From: Paulownia fortunei
Taxonomy: Eukaryota > Streptophyta > Magnoliopsida > Lamiales > Paulowniaceae
Direction: 5' to 3'
Length of the DNA stretch: 64,000 bases
NCBI GenBank assembly: GCA_019321725.1
Contig: CM033115.1
Span: 17,742,673 to 17,806,672 of the forward strand
The position numbers and the translations under genes are program-made. Within the stretch, counting starts at the first letter, position 1, and each line of letters opens with the position of its first letter. Shown in pieces: positions 23,717 to 38,700 of the stretch. The notes beneath the pieces were generated by a model, which searched no databases, was not told the DNA's origin, and saw only the letters and a list, made by a program, of their open reading frames with translations.

Positions 23717-26700
23717 CAGATGGCAGAGACAGCGAATAAGAATATATAGTTTACCTGCATCCCCGTAACAGATTTTAGAACTCCCCAAATTATATGCTTC
23801 TTTACACGTGAGAATAACCTCCTCCAAGTCCCAGTGAACTCAACACGATGGAATGTGTCCATCAACAACCTTAATTCGCTCACTGCAAATCTTGATCCCT
23901 CATAGGTAACTAGCAGCTCAACCTACTCCGTTGTGATGCATAAGTCAAATGCAATGAGAATGATATTAGGAAAAAGAATAAGGAACAACAAATCTTATAG
24001 AAAGAACCAACCTGACTAATCTTGATATTGTGAAACTCCCTCAACTTTCGAGGTCGGGATCTTTTCTCATCTGGCAGTTTTCCTGCCTTTTTCTCCTCAT
24101 GAGAGGACCGACCAGGTTTTACTGGTTTGGTCTCTCTTAATTTATTTCTAGTGGTTTCATCTTGCTGTTCAAGACAGGTGACAGGACCACTTTTTGTTGA
24201 AGAAACAGTTGAAGAGTGCACTTGCAATACAAGTTCATTAGCCACAGATTCTGCAACATTTTCTTCCCATGTTCTATCAAAGGAAGATGTTCTTCTTAGC
24301 TCTGGGTTTGAACCACAAACAATATTTGCTTTTAGATGTTGCAACTTAGATGCCTGCACAAGATAATATATTTTAAGGAACAATTAGCAAATTACTATGT
24401 CTTTAAGACAGAACATACTTATCAGCCAGTGTATGTGTGTCAGTGCCAAGAGATTGATCCAACTACAATTGGTAACATGGCACCCACTCCACTTTACCTC
24501 TTCAGTTCCAGGTTTACACTTATGCCTTATAACAAGCTATCTCAAAACAGAAAAAGTAATGGCTGGGTGGCGATGTTACGCCAGATGAAATCAAGGAGGG
24601 AATCTTTCATGATAAACCCCCTTTGGTTGAAGGGTATAGCACAATGTCCCTGAAGTCTTCCTGGCAAAATGTGGGTGCTGAGATCACCTAGGGTATTCTT
24701 TCTTTTTTCTGTTTCTCAAGGAAAATAATCGCATACCAATTACATTAGTTAGTGCCCTTGCATAATCACTATCCAGGATCCTCATAGAGAATTGAACTGG
24801 TCATACGTTCTTTAATTACCCATAACCAAGCTGCTTTCATTAAGGGAAGTGCGATATCTGACAATGTTTTCATTGCTCAAAAACAGAAAAATAAATTTAA
24901 CACCTTTACTATCTAGGGATGAGGTGTGCAATGATGGTGGATACCTATAAGGCTTACGATGATACATGGTTAATTACATACTAGAGGTGTTGCACTGTAT
25001 GGGATTTCCCTCCAGCCTTATTGGTTGTACTCGAGCAACTTGATGTGTTTTAATGTGGGCAATTTCTCTGCAACCTCATCGGGTTGAGTTAGAGCATGTA
25101 TGTTCATGTATAAGTTCTCGATCTCTGTCATTGGCAAGTTAAATGGGTTCTTTCTTAGGGCTACAGGGTTGAGACAATATGAACCAAAGTTTCCTATGTT
25201 TTGATGGTTTCTTGATCGAGCATTCTGAGTAATAATTGACTTCTGTTGGAGAAATAAAATTGATAGAATTATTCACTTTTCTTATGCTGTTGACGTTATG
25301 CTGTTCTCAAAGCGAAACATTCTGTGAGCTTAACTAAGCATCCTCCAGATAAATTTTCTGACTTGTCATGCCTTGCAACAAACAAGATGAAAGCTGAGGT
25401 TTTCATTTAGGTTACATGATTGAATGTTTGGGGGTTTGGGAAACGGAACTTTCCTATTAGGTACTTGGAGGTTCTTTTCCTTACATCTAAGGCAAGAGCC
25501 TTTGGGTTACAAAGCTTTAGTAAATAAACTTACCACTAAGGTGAAATGTGAACAAATAATTCTCTCCCATGCTGGCAGAAAACAACTAATAAGATAAGTG
25601 GTATTTCATATTCATCTAGAACTGTTATATTCTTTCTTCCCCAAAAAGTGTGCAAAGTACATTGATAAGGTTATCTGACATTTCATGCATAGATACTGAG
25701 TCCAGACTGGAATAAATGGGTTGGCTCTAACTTCCTAAAAGAACGGAACTGTTCTGTTGGAAAATGCCATTATCTGTTGCTGTCCGCTGTTCAAACTTAA
25801 GGGGAAGGCGAGATCATGTTTCAAATTATTTTTTGGTAAATAAAACATTATTTTTCACTTATAACAATAAAAATAATTTCCAACCGGAAGTGAGTAGGAA
25901 AATGAAAAACATCATTCAAGGTTGGCAGTGGAGCTCGACTACATATCTTTGTGCTACTATTACTTCTGTGCACAAAAATTTTCCACAAGATTCTCACTTT
26001 GCAGGGAATGAAAAGGTGGTGCTGGTTGGAGATAGAGATAATCATTTTGATGCAAAGAAAGCTATAAATTGTTTAAGAACCACCCAATGGATGGTTAATT
26101 GGTGGTGAGTTTATTGGTTTTCTGATTCTACTCCTAGGCAATCCTCCATCTTCTGTTTGAAAATTCTCAAAAGGCAGTCAGCACGAGATTTCTTGTGCAT
26201 CTCTTCTGTTCTGCCCTGGTAATAATGAAGCCCACAATCATGTTTTCTTCACTCGCCCTTCTACTCCTAAAATGCAGCTCCTCTCTCTCTCTCTCTCATG
26301 CAAAAATGCAATATCTTACAGCCAGGGGCGGGGGGGGAGCGCACAAGTTTTTACAAACATTTTTTTTGTTTACAAAATTTAATAAAATTAAAATTTTTGC
26401 CCCAGATTATCTCAGTTGCCCCCCTCAATTTTTTATAATTTTATTTTGAATATGTAAATTTAAAGATATTCTAAATTATTTGTCATTTTTTTAAAATTTT
26501 AGGTGATTACTATTAATATAAAATTTTAAAAGGTATTTGTACTATTAAAATTTTATTATGATTTTATCTCTACAAGCATAGTTTATATTAATAAAAAAAT
26601 ACTCATTATTGTTATTTTTTATACTTATTTGTTAGTTTATAACTTATTTGATTCCACTTTTTGTACTTATTATTTGAGATTATTCTAATTTTTATGTTGC

Positions 26701-29700
26701 AAAAAATCATAAGTGTAGGTTTTTCAAAATACATTTCATTTGGAGAATGATTATGAAATAATGTTCAGATGTATGCAATAGTTTTTGGAAGCAAGTTTGA
26801 ATGATAAATTCACTTTTGACATGTTACTATAAATTTTTATAACGTTAAGAATTATTTTTATTTAAAAAATAGTTCTCTTTCACAATAAAAATAATTAAGA
26901 ACTTCATTAGTTCTTTAATATATTTTTAATTCATTGTTTTCTTATAACATTTTTTCATTCACATTTATATAATTTATTTATTTTATTGAGTTTTTTTATC
27001 TAATACTTTGCGTTTCATTTACTTTTTAATTTTGTTTGGTCCAATAAGAAATAGATTATCATTTCATTTTTGTTATTCTCTGAAATATAATTTCACAACA
27101 TCACATTTAGAACATTAAAATTAATTTTTTTATTGAAAACTTTTCCTCAAGTAATATTTTACAAATATGTAATTACTTATATAAACTGCATTTTATTTGA
27201 AGAACCAATTTCTTTTTTCACAATAATAAGACAATTTTGAACACTTAATAATGACTCATAAGATTGTGATGAACTTGTGAGAATTACTCTAATATTCGGA
27301 TTATATTTTCTAACACTGTCAGTTAGTTTTTGTTTTGTATTATATTGAATTAGAATTGATTTTCATTTTCATTTAAAAGTCTTTTTTTGTTCGAATACTT
27401 ATGCAGATATAATAGGTATGAGAAATTTATGTATAAATATCATATTTTTATTTATAGTTGTATTTATTTTTTAATAATTAGTTAATAAAAAATCACAATA
27501 AGAAAATATTTTTATAGGTAAAAAAATTAATTAATATTATATTTTTTATGATCAAATCTTGCACCCTCTATACTGAAATCCTGGCTCCGTCCCTCCTTAT
27601 AGGTCAAGCAAGCTGGCGACACCCAGTTACTAAGACTTAAGGTAAAGATCTGTAACACCTAATTTTTAAGCTTATTTTTGGTGCTGTGACTTACTATTTT
27701 TGGCAAGAAAGGATTGAAAATATTTCAAGGTAGTCATAATTTCTCCTCAGAAGATTTACAAAGTCATTCACTGTAGACTTGTTTGTCATCAAAAGTTAAA
27801 AATTCACAGGCAACCTTTTGGCTTAATAAGGAACAGAAATTGACTAACTCATGCTGTTTTCTTTGCATCCTTAATATTTATAAATGTCCAAAAGTAAGAT
27901 ATATGTACCATTAAAACTGGGACTTTTAAGATACTCACTTGGGAAGACTCAGCATGAATACTAGATTGGTTAGTTGCACTTGAAGCTGCAAAGGTAGAAG
28001 TGCTTGATTTGGATGTTTCAACATCTTTTGTTGAATGACTGCTAGATGGAGATGCATCATGAACTGTTGTGCCTTTCTTTACACGCCTTGAACCAGCTGT
28101 AGTTGAAACCTTCCATGCTTCCTATACATCACAGACAAATATATAAAGAATGAAAATTTCCTCAAGTGATTATCTGGTCGAAAGCGGCAAGCAGTGAATG
28201 ATTACACTAACCTGCCGCCTTTGGGAGTCTTGTTCTTCTTCAGGAAAGAAATATTGCCACATCAATTTGTACAAGGTCTCAGTCAAATGTATCTTTAAAG
28301 GGTAAATCTCCACCTAAACAGCAGGACAGAGCTTGTTATGCAAGAGCAACGAAACTAGATTTCTTTAGAGAATTCCGACCTATGAAGACTCGCAAGAAGA
28401 CGTGGTGAAATTTCTCTTTCAAACTTCAATATTAATGATGCACATATTAGAAACTGCAATTTTATTATGCAATATGAACTGATGAGGAATCAGATTTCAC
28501 ACACAAGCTAATATGCTTTTTAAGAAATTGTTAAGCGTTATCTCTGCTCCTGCAGTGAAACACACCACAATTATGCCCCCATTGGTAAAGGGAATGATCA
28601 TTTCAAGAAAATGCCATTCCAGGTAATGACATTTCTACATGGGATGGTGGTCTCAATTCATTTGTTGGCTATGCACACTCAAGGAAGCTAGAAAGGAATT
28701 GCCTTTATCTTCTTTTCCTTCAGTCAACTGTACTAGCTGGAAAAAAATGATATTCTATTTATCTTTACTATTATACCTTTGTATGCATTATTAACTGCAC
28801 ACAATCAAATGTATATTATGTCATTATGCATTGAAACATATGTATTATTGGATAACAATAAATGAAAGCCAACCCAATGGGAATAGAGGGGCATTTTCAG
28901 CTTAGGTAGCATAAGGGGGACAAAGCCCTCTAGATAACAGTCATAGGGCATGATCCTCAGATACATGCATATCATTCTTTACCCCCAAAAAACCCAAGCA
29001 TAACACCTAATCTTTTAAAATAAATACTGTAATTTGCGCCATTTTCCATAGATCATCATGCTGCAAATGGTTTTGAGTTTTAAGGATTTCCATTGGATGT
29101 ACTAAATTCCAAGATGCATAATCCTGTTTGCTGACTGCGAATGGTATACAAGGTTTGTAGACACCACCAACTAAACCTAGAAAATATTTTGCCTATGCTG
29201 TTTCATTCTTTTAATAAAAATATGATCCTGCACACTCAAAAGCATGGGTGAAGCAACACAAAGTTGTAGAGCATACTGTAAACAAGTCCCAGTTGAAGTG
29301 TTGATACACATTAAAAACCCTTTTGAAGGACTCAATTAGGCACGATATCAAACAGTTAGAACAGTTTTTGAACTTAGTGCATGTTAATGCAGGAGGCTTT
29401 ATTTTTATCCATTTATGGAGGATGCATCTCTCTAGATGTGCATATCATGCTTTCCCCACAAAAAAACCACAAGCATAACTCTTAATCTTTGAAACTAAAT
29501 ACTGTATTTTGCGTTGTTTTCCATAAGATCATCGTGCTGCAGATGGTTTAATTTTTGAGGATTTCAATTCGATGTACTAAATTCCAAGATGCATAATCCT
29601 GTTTGCTGACTGCGAATAGCATACAAGGTTTGTATACACCACCACTAAACCTAGAAATATTTTGCATATGCTGTTTGATTCTTTAATGGAGAAAAATATG

Positions 29701-32700
29701 ATCCTGTAAACTCAAAAGCATATGCAAAAGAAAGTTGTAAAGCATACTGTAAACAAACCCGAGTTGACGTGTCGATACACATTAAAAACCCTTTTGAAGA
29801 CTTCAAATAGGCATGACATATCAAACATTTAAAACAGTTAAATCTGAAGTTCTGCATGTTAATGCAGGGGGCTTTATTTTTATCCATTTATGGAGGATGC
29901 ATCTCTGTGTATGTAAGTGTCTGTGTGAGTTGAGAGAGAGAGAGAGAGAGAGAGATATTAGATAAGTGAAATAAACGGATATCTCATAAATATAAAGGAA
30001 CTTATGAAGCACTACTGACCTGGAATAATTCAAGAGGAGAGTTTCCATCCTTTGAAAATCCTTGTTTTGCATCTACACGGAGCATCACTTTTCTGCATAC
30101 AGAAAAAGAAACAATTAGGACAATGCAAAGAGGGAGATTGCTTTTGATTTCTCAAAGAGGAAAAATTTCATTAAAATTGTTGGGACATCTGATTAGCAGG
30201 CTGAGTTGTATACTAGACACGCATCTTAAACGCTAGATATTAAAATCCGGATAATTCAAATAAGTGATCAAGCAGTTGGTCCATATAGCCAACCTCTGTC
30301 TGAACATTGACAAGGGATTAAAGAATAGATAAGACAATTGCAATAGAGTTGAACCCAAAACTCTTTTATTGTCTATTGTATTCTAGGGAAAGAGAGTTTA
30401 TGGGAGTTAAATAATTTATAAAAACAGCAGGTTAAAAACCAAGGAATCGATAATACAGAGAGTGAACTTTGACCAAATTGATGAGAAATGGTAGCATTTT
30501 AGGCCTTGAAATAGTTTAATTTCTATTCATTATCATGGACATTCATTAAAAGTATTTATTACTATGATTCATGGGCAAACTTACATAGAATGAACAAAAA
30601 ACATAAACTTCTCAAAAAAATAACCTTCACACTGTGAAGGTAAGAGGAGATGAATGTATTAAGAAGCAGACACCACTCAACATAAAAGGCAAAGAAAGGC
30701 TCAAAGAACAAATGGATTCGGTGATAAAATGAATGATTTTATTTTAAACCCCTCCATTTTCCCTTTTAGATGATATTCCAGAGTGGCTGGATTCTCTGCT
30801 TTTGAAGGGGCGGATAGTTAGTCCCAGAAATCAGTTCCCTAAGGTGCAAATTTTACAGGGTTGCATACATCGGAAAAAGAACCTACTTTATTGTGGATCA
30901 ACCAACCAATAGGACTCTATTGCTTCATCTACTAGGCAGTCAAAGCAAAACTATGATATCATAATGTAATATATTTCACCTACTTCCAATTGGCACTGAA
31001 AAGCCATATGACCACAACCAAATTGCTACTTGTTACTAGACTGACTTGAAATTAACCCTGTCGACTCATTAACTAACTCAACTAACCTCTTATCAGTACA
31101 GGAAAAAATGTAGACCCATCACTGGCCATCAGCTGCAATGACTTTACAATAACACTGGTGCTATTTTTTCATGTGAGAGAAAATGATGGTGCTTGAGGAG
31201 TTGGAAGCAAACCTTCTAAGTAGCTTATTAGGAAATGTAATAGTGCCAAGTTCAAGTTTGTTAATCTATTACTCAGTTTGAGCTGGGCTGGGCTGGGCTT
31301 CAATATATCTTTATTGACAACATAAGCTTTCTCTTCAAATATTGCTACCTTGTTTCAATTTAATGGAAGAAGACACAACCTCTTTAGCATTCTCAATAAA
31401 GAATTATTTCAGATTGATGGGAACAAATGCATGGATACTCCTAAAATTATCTCCAATACCTTACTAGATACTTCTCGGTAAGGATCCCGGTTAAGGGTTA
31501 TATGTATCGGACAGATACCATGTCTGATATAACCTGTACGAATATCTGGTGTGTTCTGGATACAGTGGGACTTTTTTTCATATCTTACAAAAGTTTGGGT
31601 TAGATTATACATAAAATGTCATTTTTCTTACTTTTTGACTTCTCCATCATCCACAATATCTCTATTTTCTTCTTTCACTTAAAAGATGAGCTGAGTCTGT
31701 TAAAAATAAAACAAGATTATGAAGTTAAAATCAACTAAATGAATTGAATACTTGAGCTAGTACTGTATAAACATTATTTATGTTGAGATATTTCATTGTT
31801 CTTTTTTTTTTTTTTGTTGTTGTTATAAGATTATTTTGTGTAAATTTGTAAATTATTTTAATTTTTGAGGAATTGAGCTTTGGGTTTATCCAATTCCAAT
31901 TCAAGACATTGGTAATTTATGCTATTGTTTCATACATTTGTGTGTGTTGATTGCTAACATAGTACATGAAGGTGGTAGGCTAAGCAAGATGCCGGTTTTT
32001 CCGCTTAAAATGTCCTAATCACATCACCTTACGAGGGACAATTTTGACGAATCAGTATTCTGAAAATCTAAGAGTAAAAAAGCATCCAATCATCTTCATC
32101 CTCCCCCACTGCACCCCCATGCCAGGTTCCTCTCTAGTGAGCCCCACAATCCCCACTTCCCCCCCCCCCAACCCCAAACCCCCCATGCCCTTTATGACTT
32201 CGTAAGTTGTATTCATGGAATCACAGTTTATCCAAACAAAAAAAAGCTAGATAAAAACCAACATTTAACTGAACTGATGAGAAATATAAGGTATTCCACT
32301 GCTCATTACTCAGTTTCTGTGTTTCTCAATGCTGGTCATAGCATATGTTAGGTAGATTTATTATGCTTTTCCGCAGAACAAAAATGGCTCCAATTGGACA
32401 GAACCTAGATGTATAAGATGGTTGTTTCCTCCTGTTGCCACTATCAAAATTAACACTGATGGAAATCCTTCCAAGGAACCCAGATGCATCAGGGACTTCT
32501 AAAGGAGAATAGTAATTGGATATACCACCAGCATTCTTGCTCGACTTTGGAGTATTAATCAAGGTTTCCAAAAAGTGCTTGAAAATAGATTAGGGGGCAT
32601 TTGACAGCTAGCTACTGGCTTCACAGGAAAGAGATTAATGTGGAGCACCCTTTGACAAAAATTATCAGGAGTGCAGCCATTTGTTATCACATTTGAAAAG

Positions 32701-35700
32701 GACAACTCCGCACATTCGTCCCCAAGCTAACAATTACACGAATTACCTCGTTAAGAAGGGGGAAAACAAAAACGAAGATGGTGATCTTGGATAATCCTCT
32801 CATGTGTCTGGAGTCCGCGCTCGTGCCAGAAATAAGTGGTGTAACCTTTCAAAGGTCTGGTTAACCTTTAAACTTTTCATATACTCATGTGTAAAGAAAA
32901 GAAATGGCTTCACAAGGATGACATAGAAGAACATACAGATACACTAGGATGAGAGAGAGAGGGAGAGAGAGAGAGAGAGAACTCTACAGTTGTTCAATAC
33001 AACTAATCAACCAATCATCATTTGCTGCTACACAACTGAGTTGTAGCTAAATTTTTGGTGCATAAGGAGTCTAATACTACTACATCCAATACTCTCTACC
33101 AATCATAAAAAAACTTATGACGAAATTGGAGATGCATGATATGAAAAGAAGAAACAGGTCAACAAGAAAACAAAGGCAATGAAGAAGATATTCACGAAAG
33201 AGATAATGCATACTTTCCCCATTCAGAAGGAGGATTCCATGCAGACAGGAGCATGTCAGACTTGGCATTGAGAAGACAATTTCTCACAACAAAGTACTTT
33301 GTAGTGAACTTAGCAACACCAACATCCTTATAGTCTCTGTCAAAATCATAAATCTGCAGCAAGAAATTGCAACCTAAGTACTAAAACTAGACTAAAGAGT
33401 TAACAAATGAAATAAAGAAGGTGTTTAGATGAGACTTCTATTAAATAGATAGTCGACGGTTATAAGGAGATGTAAAAGGGAAAGGGTTTTAGAACACAAA
33501 ATACTAGAATTTTAACATCCCTGCTGCCTACCTTAGATTCAATGATATAATCAACTGGGCTACTGCTAACAGATAAAAAAAATTAGGGGAGATCACAAAG
33601 AAAGAAATAATAAGTTTGATAATCCACAATATATATCCTTTTTCTTTTCTGTTTTTCCTTTTCTCGGGTAGATGGTTAAGTGTGCCTTTACCTTTATCCA
33701 AAAGCAGTTTTCTTGGGGATATGTAACTAAAACCGGTAAAAAACATTAATATATATATATATATAAAGTTTTCCTGACCTTTCCTGCGAGATTTTACATG
33801 GCCTGATGGCATTTATAGATAGAGGAGAATTTTCAGAATTAGATATTTAACATAACCAAGCTGAATCTACATGTAAAATATAACCACACTGTACATGTTT
33901 TAACCACTTAAAAAAAAGAAAAAAAAAACATTGTTACCGTCAGTTGAAGTAATTTCACCAATAGAGAATGGCAGAGCTTGCAAGGAGCAAGATCACTAAA
34001 GAGTCTAAGCCATGAGAAAGTCAAAGAGTGATATGGCAGATTGTAAAAACAAAAACAAGAGATGTTGCTTGTAGTTATTCGCACAAGCTAACCAAGACAA
34101 GGCTAAAGCTTATGTATAATTTTGTCTACGACTTTAACAGAAGTTGCCCACAAGAAAACTGGAACTCACACAAACTTAGTCAAACAAGCACAAGGCAACA
34201 TATTTACAGGTACAGAGACTCACCATGTCATTTATCTCAGCTTCAGCGAAAGACTTCCCATCAACGAGCATGCCCCAAACCACTTTATTAATTTGCAAAG
34301 AAATACGCATAGCATAAGAAGGGCTTTTATTTCTCTCTTTTTCCATTAATCGTAGCTGTGCAGCTTTCTGCAAAGCTGTCCTTAGAGAAGTTGAAGCAGC
34401 CTTTCTAGACTTTTGAGCACTCATGAGCTCTTTTTTCAATCTTTGCACCTGAGAATGAACTCTAAGTCAAAAATTCCAAAACATGGAAAAAGGCGTGCAG
34501 TAAATCAAACACAAACTACCTCATATGATTAAACTTCTCTAAATATGTTGACAATCTTTCATGTATTAACAAAAATATTCAGGAATCAACTCTATTCTTC
34601 ATCTGACAATTAACAATTCTAATACTGGTGGGGCTTTTGTGGTAAGATTGCCCTTTATATATGATTAGAACAATGAAACTACAATACATGATATCTCAAT
34701 TTTATGACATTCATATATCCTAGTAATACAACAATTTTGCACATTGATGGTTGCTTTTAAATGACAACTGAAAGAATATAGGAAGTAAATAAAATGGGAA
34801 ATTATAAGTGAAGTTACTTTAAAACCAATATCCATGTAGCATCCTATCCCCCACCCCTAGTTGACTTATGAAGCGCACACATAAAAATGTTGCATGTGCA
34901 ACGTGCATGGACAAGTAGAAATTTGATGTAATTGTTATAATTGAGAAGTAATTAAACTCCTGAGCTTTAAAGCACACATGAGGTGACTGCCATGCAATTG
35001 TTAACCACATTTTACTGTAGATGTGGAAATATATGCTCTACCTCGCTGCATTTTTAATTTTTTACTTGGCACTTTACATTAGGTTTTCGAAATTGAATGC
35101 TCAATTGATGTCATTTTTCTTAATTATTTTTTTATTGTCATGCAATGCCTGTTTTATTTTTGTTTAAATATGGGATATAAAGATATAAATATTTATGAAG
35201 CCTATGCGAGATAATTCAATTGATGGTGTATCATTGCATGATTTATTAGCTGAAAGGGAAATATTATTGTTTCATATAATTATTAAGATTTTCTATGATA
35301 CCCCACCCCAAATGGAATAATAAAAGAAATATTGACCAACTTATAAGCATTGCTCAAAAGATCCATGAGCAACTATTGGATACCCCTTTTGCACAAGTGG
35401 TCGAAAGATCAAATTTCAAGTCATACTTGTAATTTGGGAGGCAATTCGTGCATCCAACAGGCTTGCAGGCCCGGGGCATCACAGTTTCAATTTATTGGCA
35501 GGTAATTACTAGCCTGAATTGCAATATCCCTTTTGCACAAGTGGTCCAAAGATCAATTTCAATCATACTCGTAGTTTTGGAGGCAATTCATGCATCCAAC
35601 AGGTTTGCAGGCCCAAGCCATCACACTTCCAATTTATTGGCAGATAATTACTTGTCTGAATTGCAAAATTTTCAATTTCACTGGATTGAAAAGAATAATA

Positions 35701-38700
35701 CAAAATTATTTGGAACTAGATTAAAATGTTAGACTAATACTCAACGCCTTTTCAATGTAATACAGAAATGGAAACCCACACAAACCAAGACAGCTTTCTC
35801 TAACCTTCATGGTTCTCACAAACTCAATGGTCAAAATTATGCCAGCATAAGAAGATTCAATATGTGCATCATAAGGAAAAGTCCCTAGACAATCTAACTA
35901 CTTTCATGGTTAAGCCAATTTAAGCTAGAAAATAGACCAGATACCATTGCAAATTGGATGATACAATAAGTGGGAAAATCAATAAAGAAGGCATGCATAA
36001 CCGTGTTAAGTTGAATGCGAAACAACTTGAGAGGTACCCTACGAATAAGGTGTTGTGGGAGGCATAGCTATAGTAGCACTTCAGCTACAAGACTAAGGGC
36101 TCTCACCTATATGTTCAATAAGTAAATATATTACCTAAAGCACCAACATCTTAATTTGGAAAATTTCATGATACCGATTTGGGTACTACCTAAGTGGGTT
36201 TGTGAGCAATCATATATGCACATGACAAAGTCATAAAGTGAAATGTTAACTTCCTCATTTGTAATACAACGGCTTATCCCACTTTGGCGATACCCAAGTG
36301 GGTAGCATCTAATGAGACCTTGATTTGATGAAGGATATAATTCAAACTTCAGAATCCTAAGTGTGAGCTCGCTGATGAACTGCAGGTTTAAATTGTCCTT
36401 AATGTTGCTGCCACAGCAGATTCAGGGACATGCTAAGATTGAGGTGACACAAAATGAGCAATCAAAATGTTCAACTTGTTGCCGTCATCTTAGGCTTGAG
36501 GCTGATCATTGAGAGTCAAAACCTAATAAGGGAAAGCATTACAACAAGAAAATGAATGCTGGACACACCAACCAAAGGAGGCTACAAAAAAGGGTTGTGA
36601 TAAGAAAGGCTCAATTTTTCGCGCTCTTTTGCTTCAGGGGAAGGAATTTGAGTGCTGATGTAGTCAAGCTGGGGTTTGTATATTATTGTCGGGTACTAGC
36701 ATACAGCCACTACATTGCTATTGGGGATGGCGTAGGAGAGGAGGTTATAGGAGTCTGCACATACCAGCTCAAGCTTAGCACAGGCCATTAGCTACTCCTT
36801 AGTGGACTACAGTATGCAGCTCACATCCAATGTAATCTAGTTTTAGTTCTTAAAACATTTAGGACATGGTTTTTCATTTCAATTTAAGCAAGCTTGTTTG
36901 TTTTACTGTTTTTTATGGTGGAGACCTTTATGGCTTATATATTCTGTTAAATGGATTCCTTATGTTGAGATTGGCAAATAATAGAGTTTCTTGTGTTTAT
37001 TCTAATGATGATATAATTTCCTATTCCATTAAATAACATGTCAGAGTGGTACACATAGGGCAGAAATGGATGAATGGCTTGAGAGGACCTAAAATTAGAA
37101 CAGAAAAAAAAAGATGAATAGGTTAGCTTGAGAAGGCTTTCTATGTCCCTCACTGGAGCTGACCTTCCTCTGTGTTAAATGACAGAATCATTGCATATAA
37201 AACCCTTTGGTAAGTATACACAGTGTTAAACAAGCACAATCCAGTACATAATAAACAGACACTGTATCCTCAGAAATTAAAATTGCAAATATAAAAGCAC
37301 TTCAACTTGTTAGAATCTTACCAATGTGGACCTTCCGCAAGTTATCATCCATAGATCCATTTCCGTTTCTGGATGTGGGTCTCCAGAAATATCACCCCGC
37401 ACAGACAATTTCCTTATATCATCAAGGATCAACTTCAGCACCCTCTCTTTCTGTTCAAGGTTAACTTTTGCCAGTTCTACTTCTTCAACACCATCAGGAA
37501 CCACTTCATCTGCCTCCTCTTCAACGTCATCATCATCTTCAGCTGAATATGATAGACTACTTTTCCTTGGCCTGGATCATCAACTAAATCACTTGAAGTC
37601 CATGAAGCAGAACTAACATTAAGTACATTTACAATGATTATTTTGTGCCACGCTCTCATTTTTTCTATCAAAGGTGGCCTTCCATTTCTGAATATTAATT
37701 ATAGTTGAGTAAAGACAATCACATTAAGTTTATGTTGAGATTACTTTAATTATTTGTCAATACTAATCTAGATTAAAAAAAAAAAAACAATATATACAGG
37801 CAGTTCAAGGAGGCAAGATAGGTGTGACGAATATGACGACATGGTATGATCCTTACTCCGAACGTAAGCAAGATATTGAAAGACTGGATTTTGTGGACGA
37901 ACTTGGTTAACAAAATTATGATCGACTGTCATTTATGAATGCAATCTGTCATCGCAAGTATAATACATCTCCAGAGAAAACTATAACAAAGAAACAATCT
38001 CATATCTCCAACTTCTAACGTTTATGTTATTTTGAATTAATTTTTTCAACTTATTAAACAAAAAACAGGATCAATTTAAAATAGGTAACGCATCAAGGCC
38101 TGTCACATATTGCCACAACATACAATTCTGTTACAAATAACTTTGTCCAGATGCTAATCTTGAACTGATTAAGAAGAGAGATGTTCTCATTCATAGACGT
38201 TTGAGTCCAGCAAAATTTATCAACCTTAAAAAATGCATTATACATTGTAGTTTTCACTTTTCACACTTTAAGATATCTAATCACTGGCTTATCTGTGCCT
38301 ACAAAATCACATGTAGTTTTGCATTTCAGCAACCCTGCCATTAGTAACTCTATGTCAACAATTAATTTCTATATTTAGCTCTTCAGTGGCACGCCCACCA
38401 TTTTAAATTTGGTAAAAAACTTTTGTCCCATCTTAAGTGTCCACTTTTCACTATTAATGTTAGTCAGCATTAGCAATGAGGAATAGTATGGGTGAGCATT
38501 CTATGATGAAACAAACAAACATATTTCCTGAGAATAGTTGTTATGGGACAATGTGCTTTTCAACTTATCTGACATGAGTACCAGAAATTTTAATTATACA
38601 GAAGTGAAGGAACTCTCTAACTGCACATACAGCTAAAAGAAATTCTTGGCCATCCCCAGCATTTTGAGGCCCGTCGTTATGGTTTAGTTAATTTGTAGAA

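Larger units (their letters stand above)
30093..33213 (-). other. SABRE intron 15
   Basis: 3.1 kb. It holds a LINE RNase H remnant (32335-32770), a C-rich stretch at about 32101-32190 and a (GA)n run at 32951-32980. I recognise nothing in 30093-32100. Confidence 0.7.

Noticed and set aside
31409..31612. A 67-codon minus frame as a gene
   Set aside because: It is rich in GATAC/GTATCGG-like repeated words seen in plant dispersed repeats and has no recognisable domain or conserved splice context.
36552..36791. A 79-codon plus frame as a gene or transposase piece
   Set aside because: No motif of any transposase, reverse transcriptase or plant protein family was seen. It is an isolated frame in an antisense intron.
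37477..37671. A 64-codon minus frame over the SABRE exon at 37322-37571
   Set aside because: It is out of frame with the conserved EVVPDGVEEVELAK sequence and extends past the ccag acceptor into the intron.
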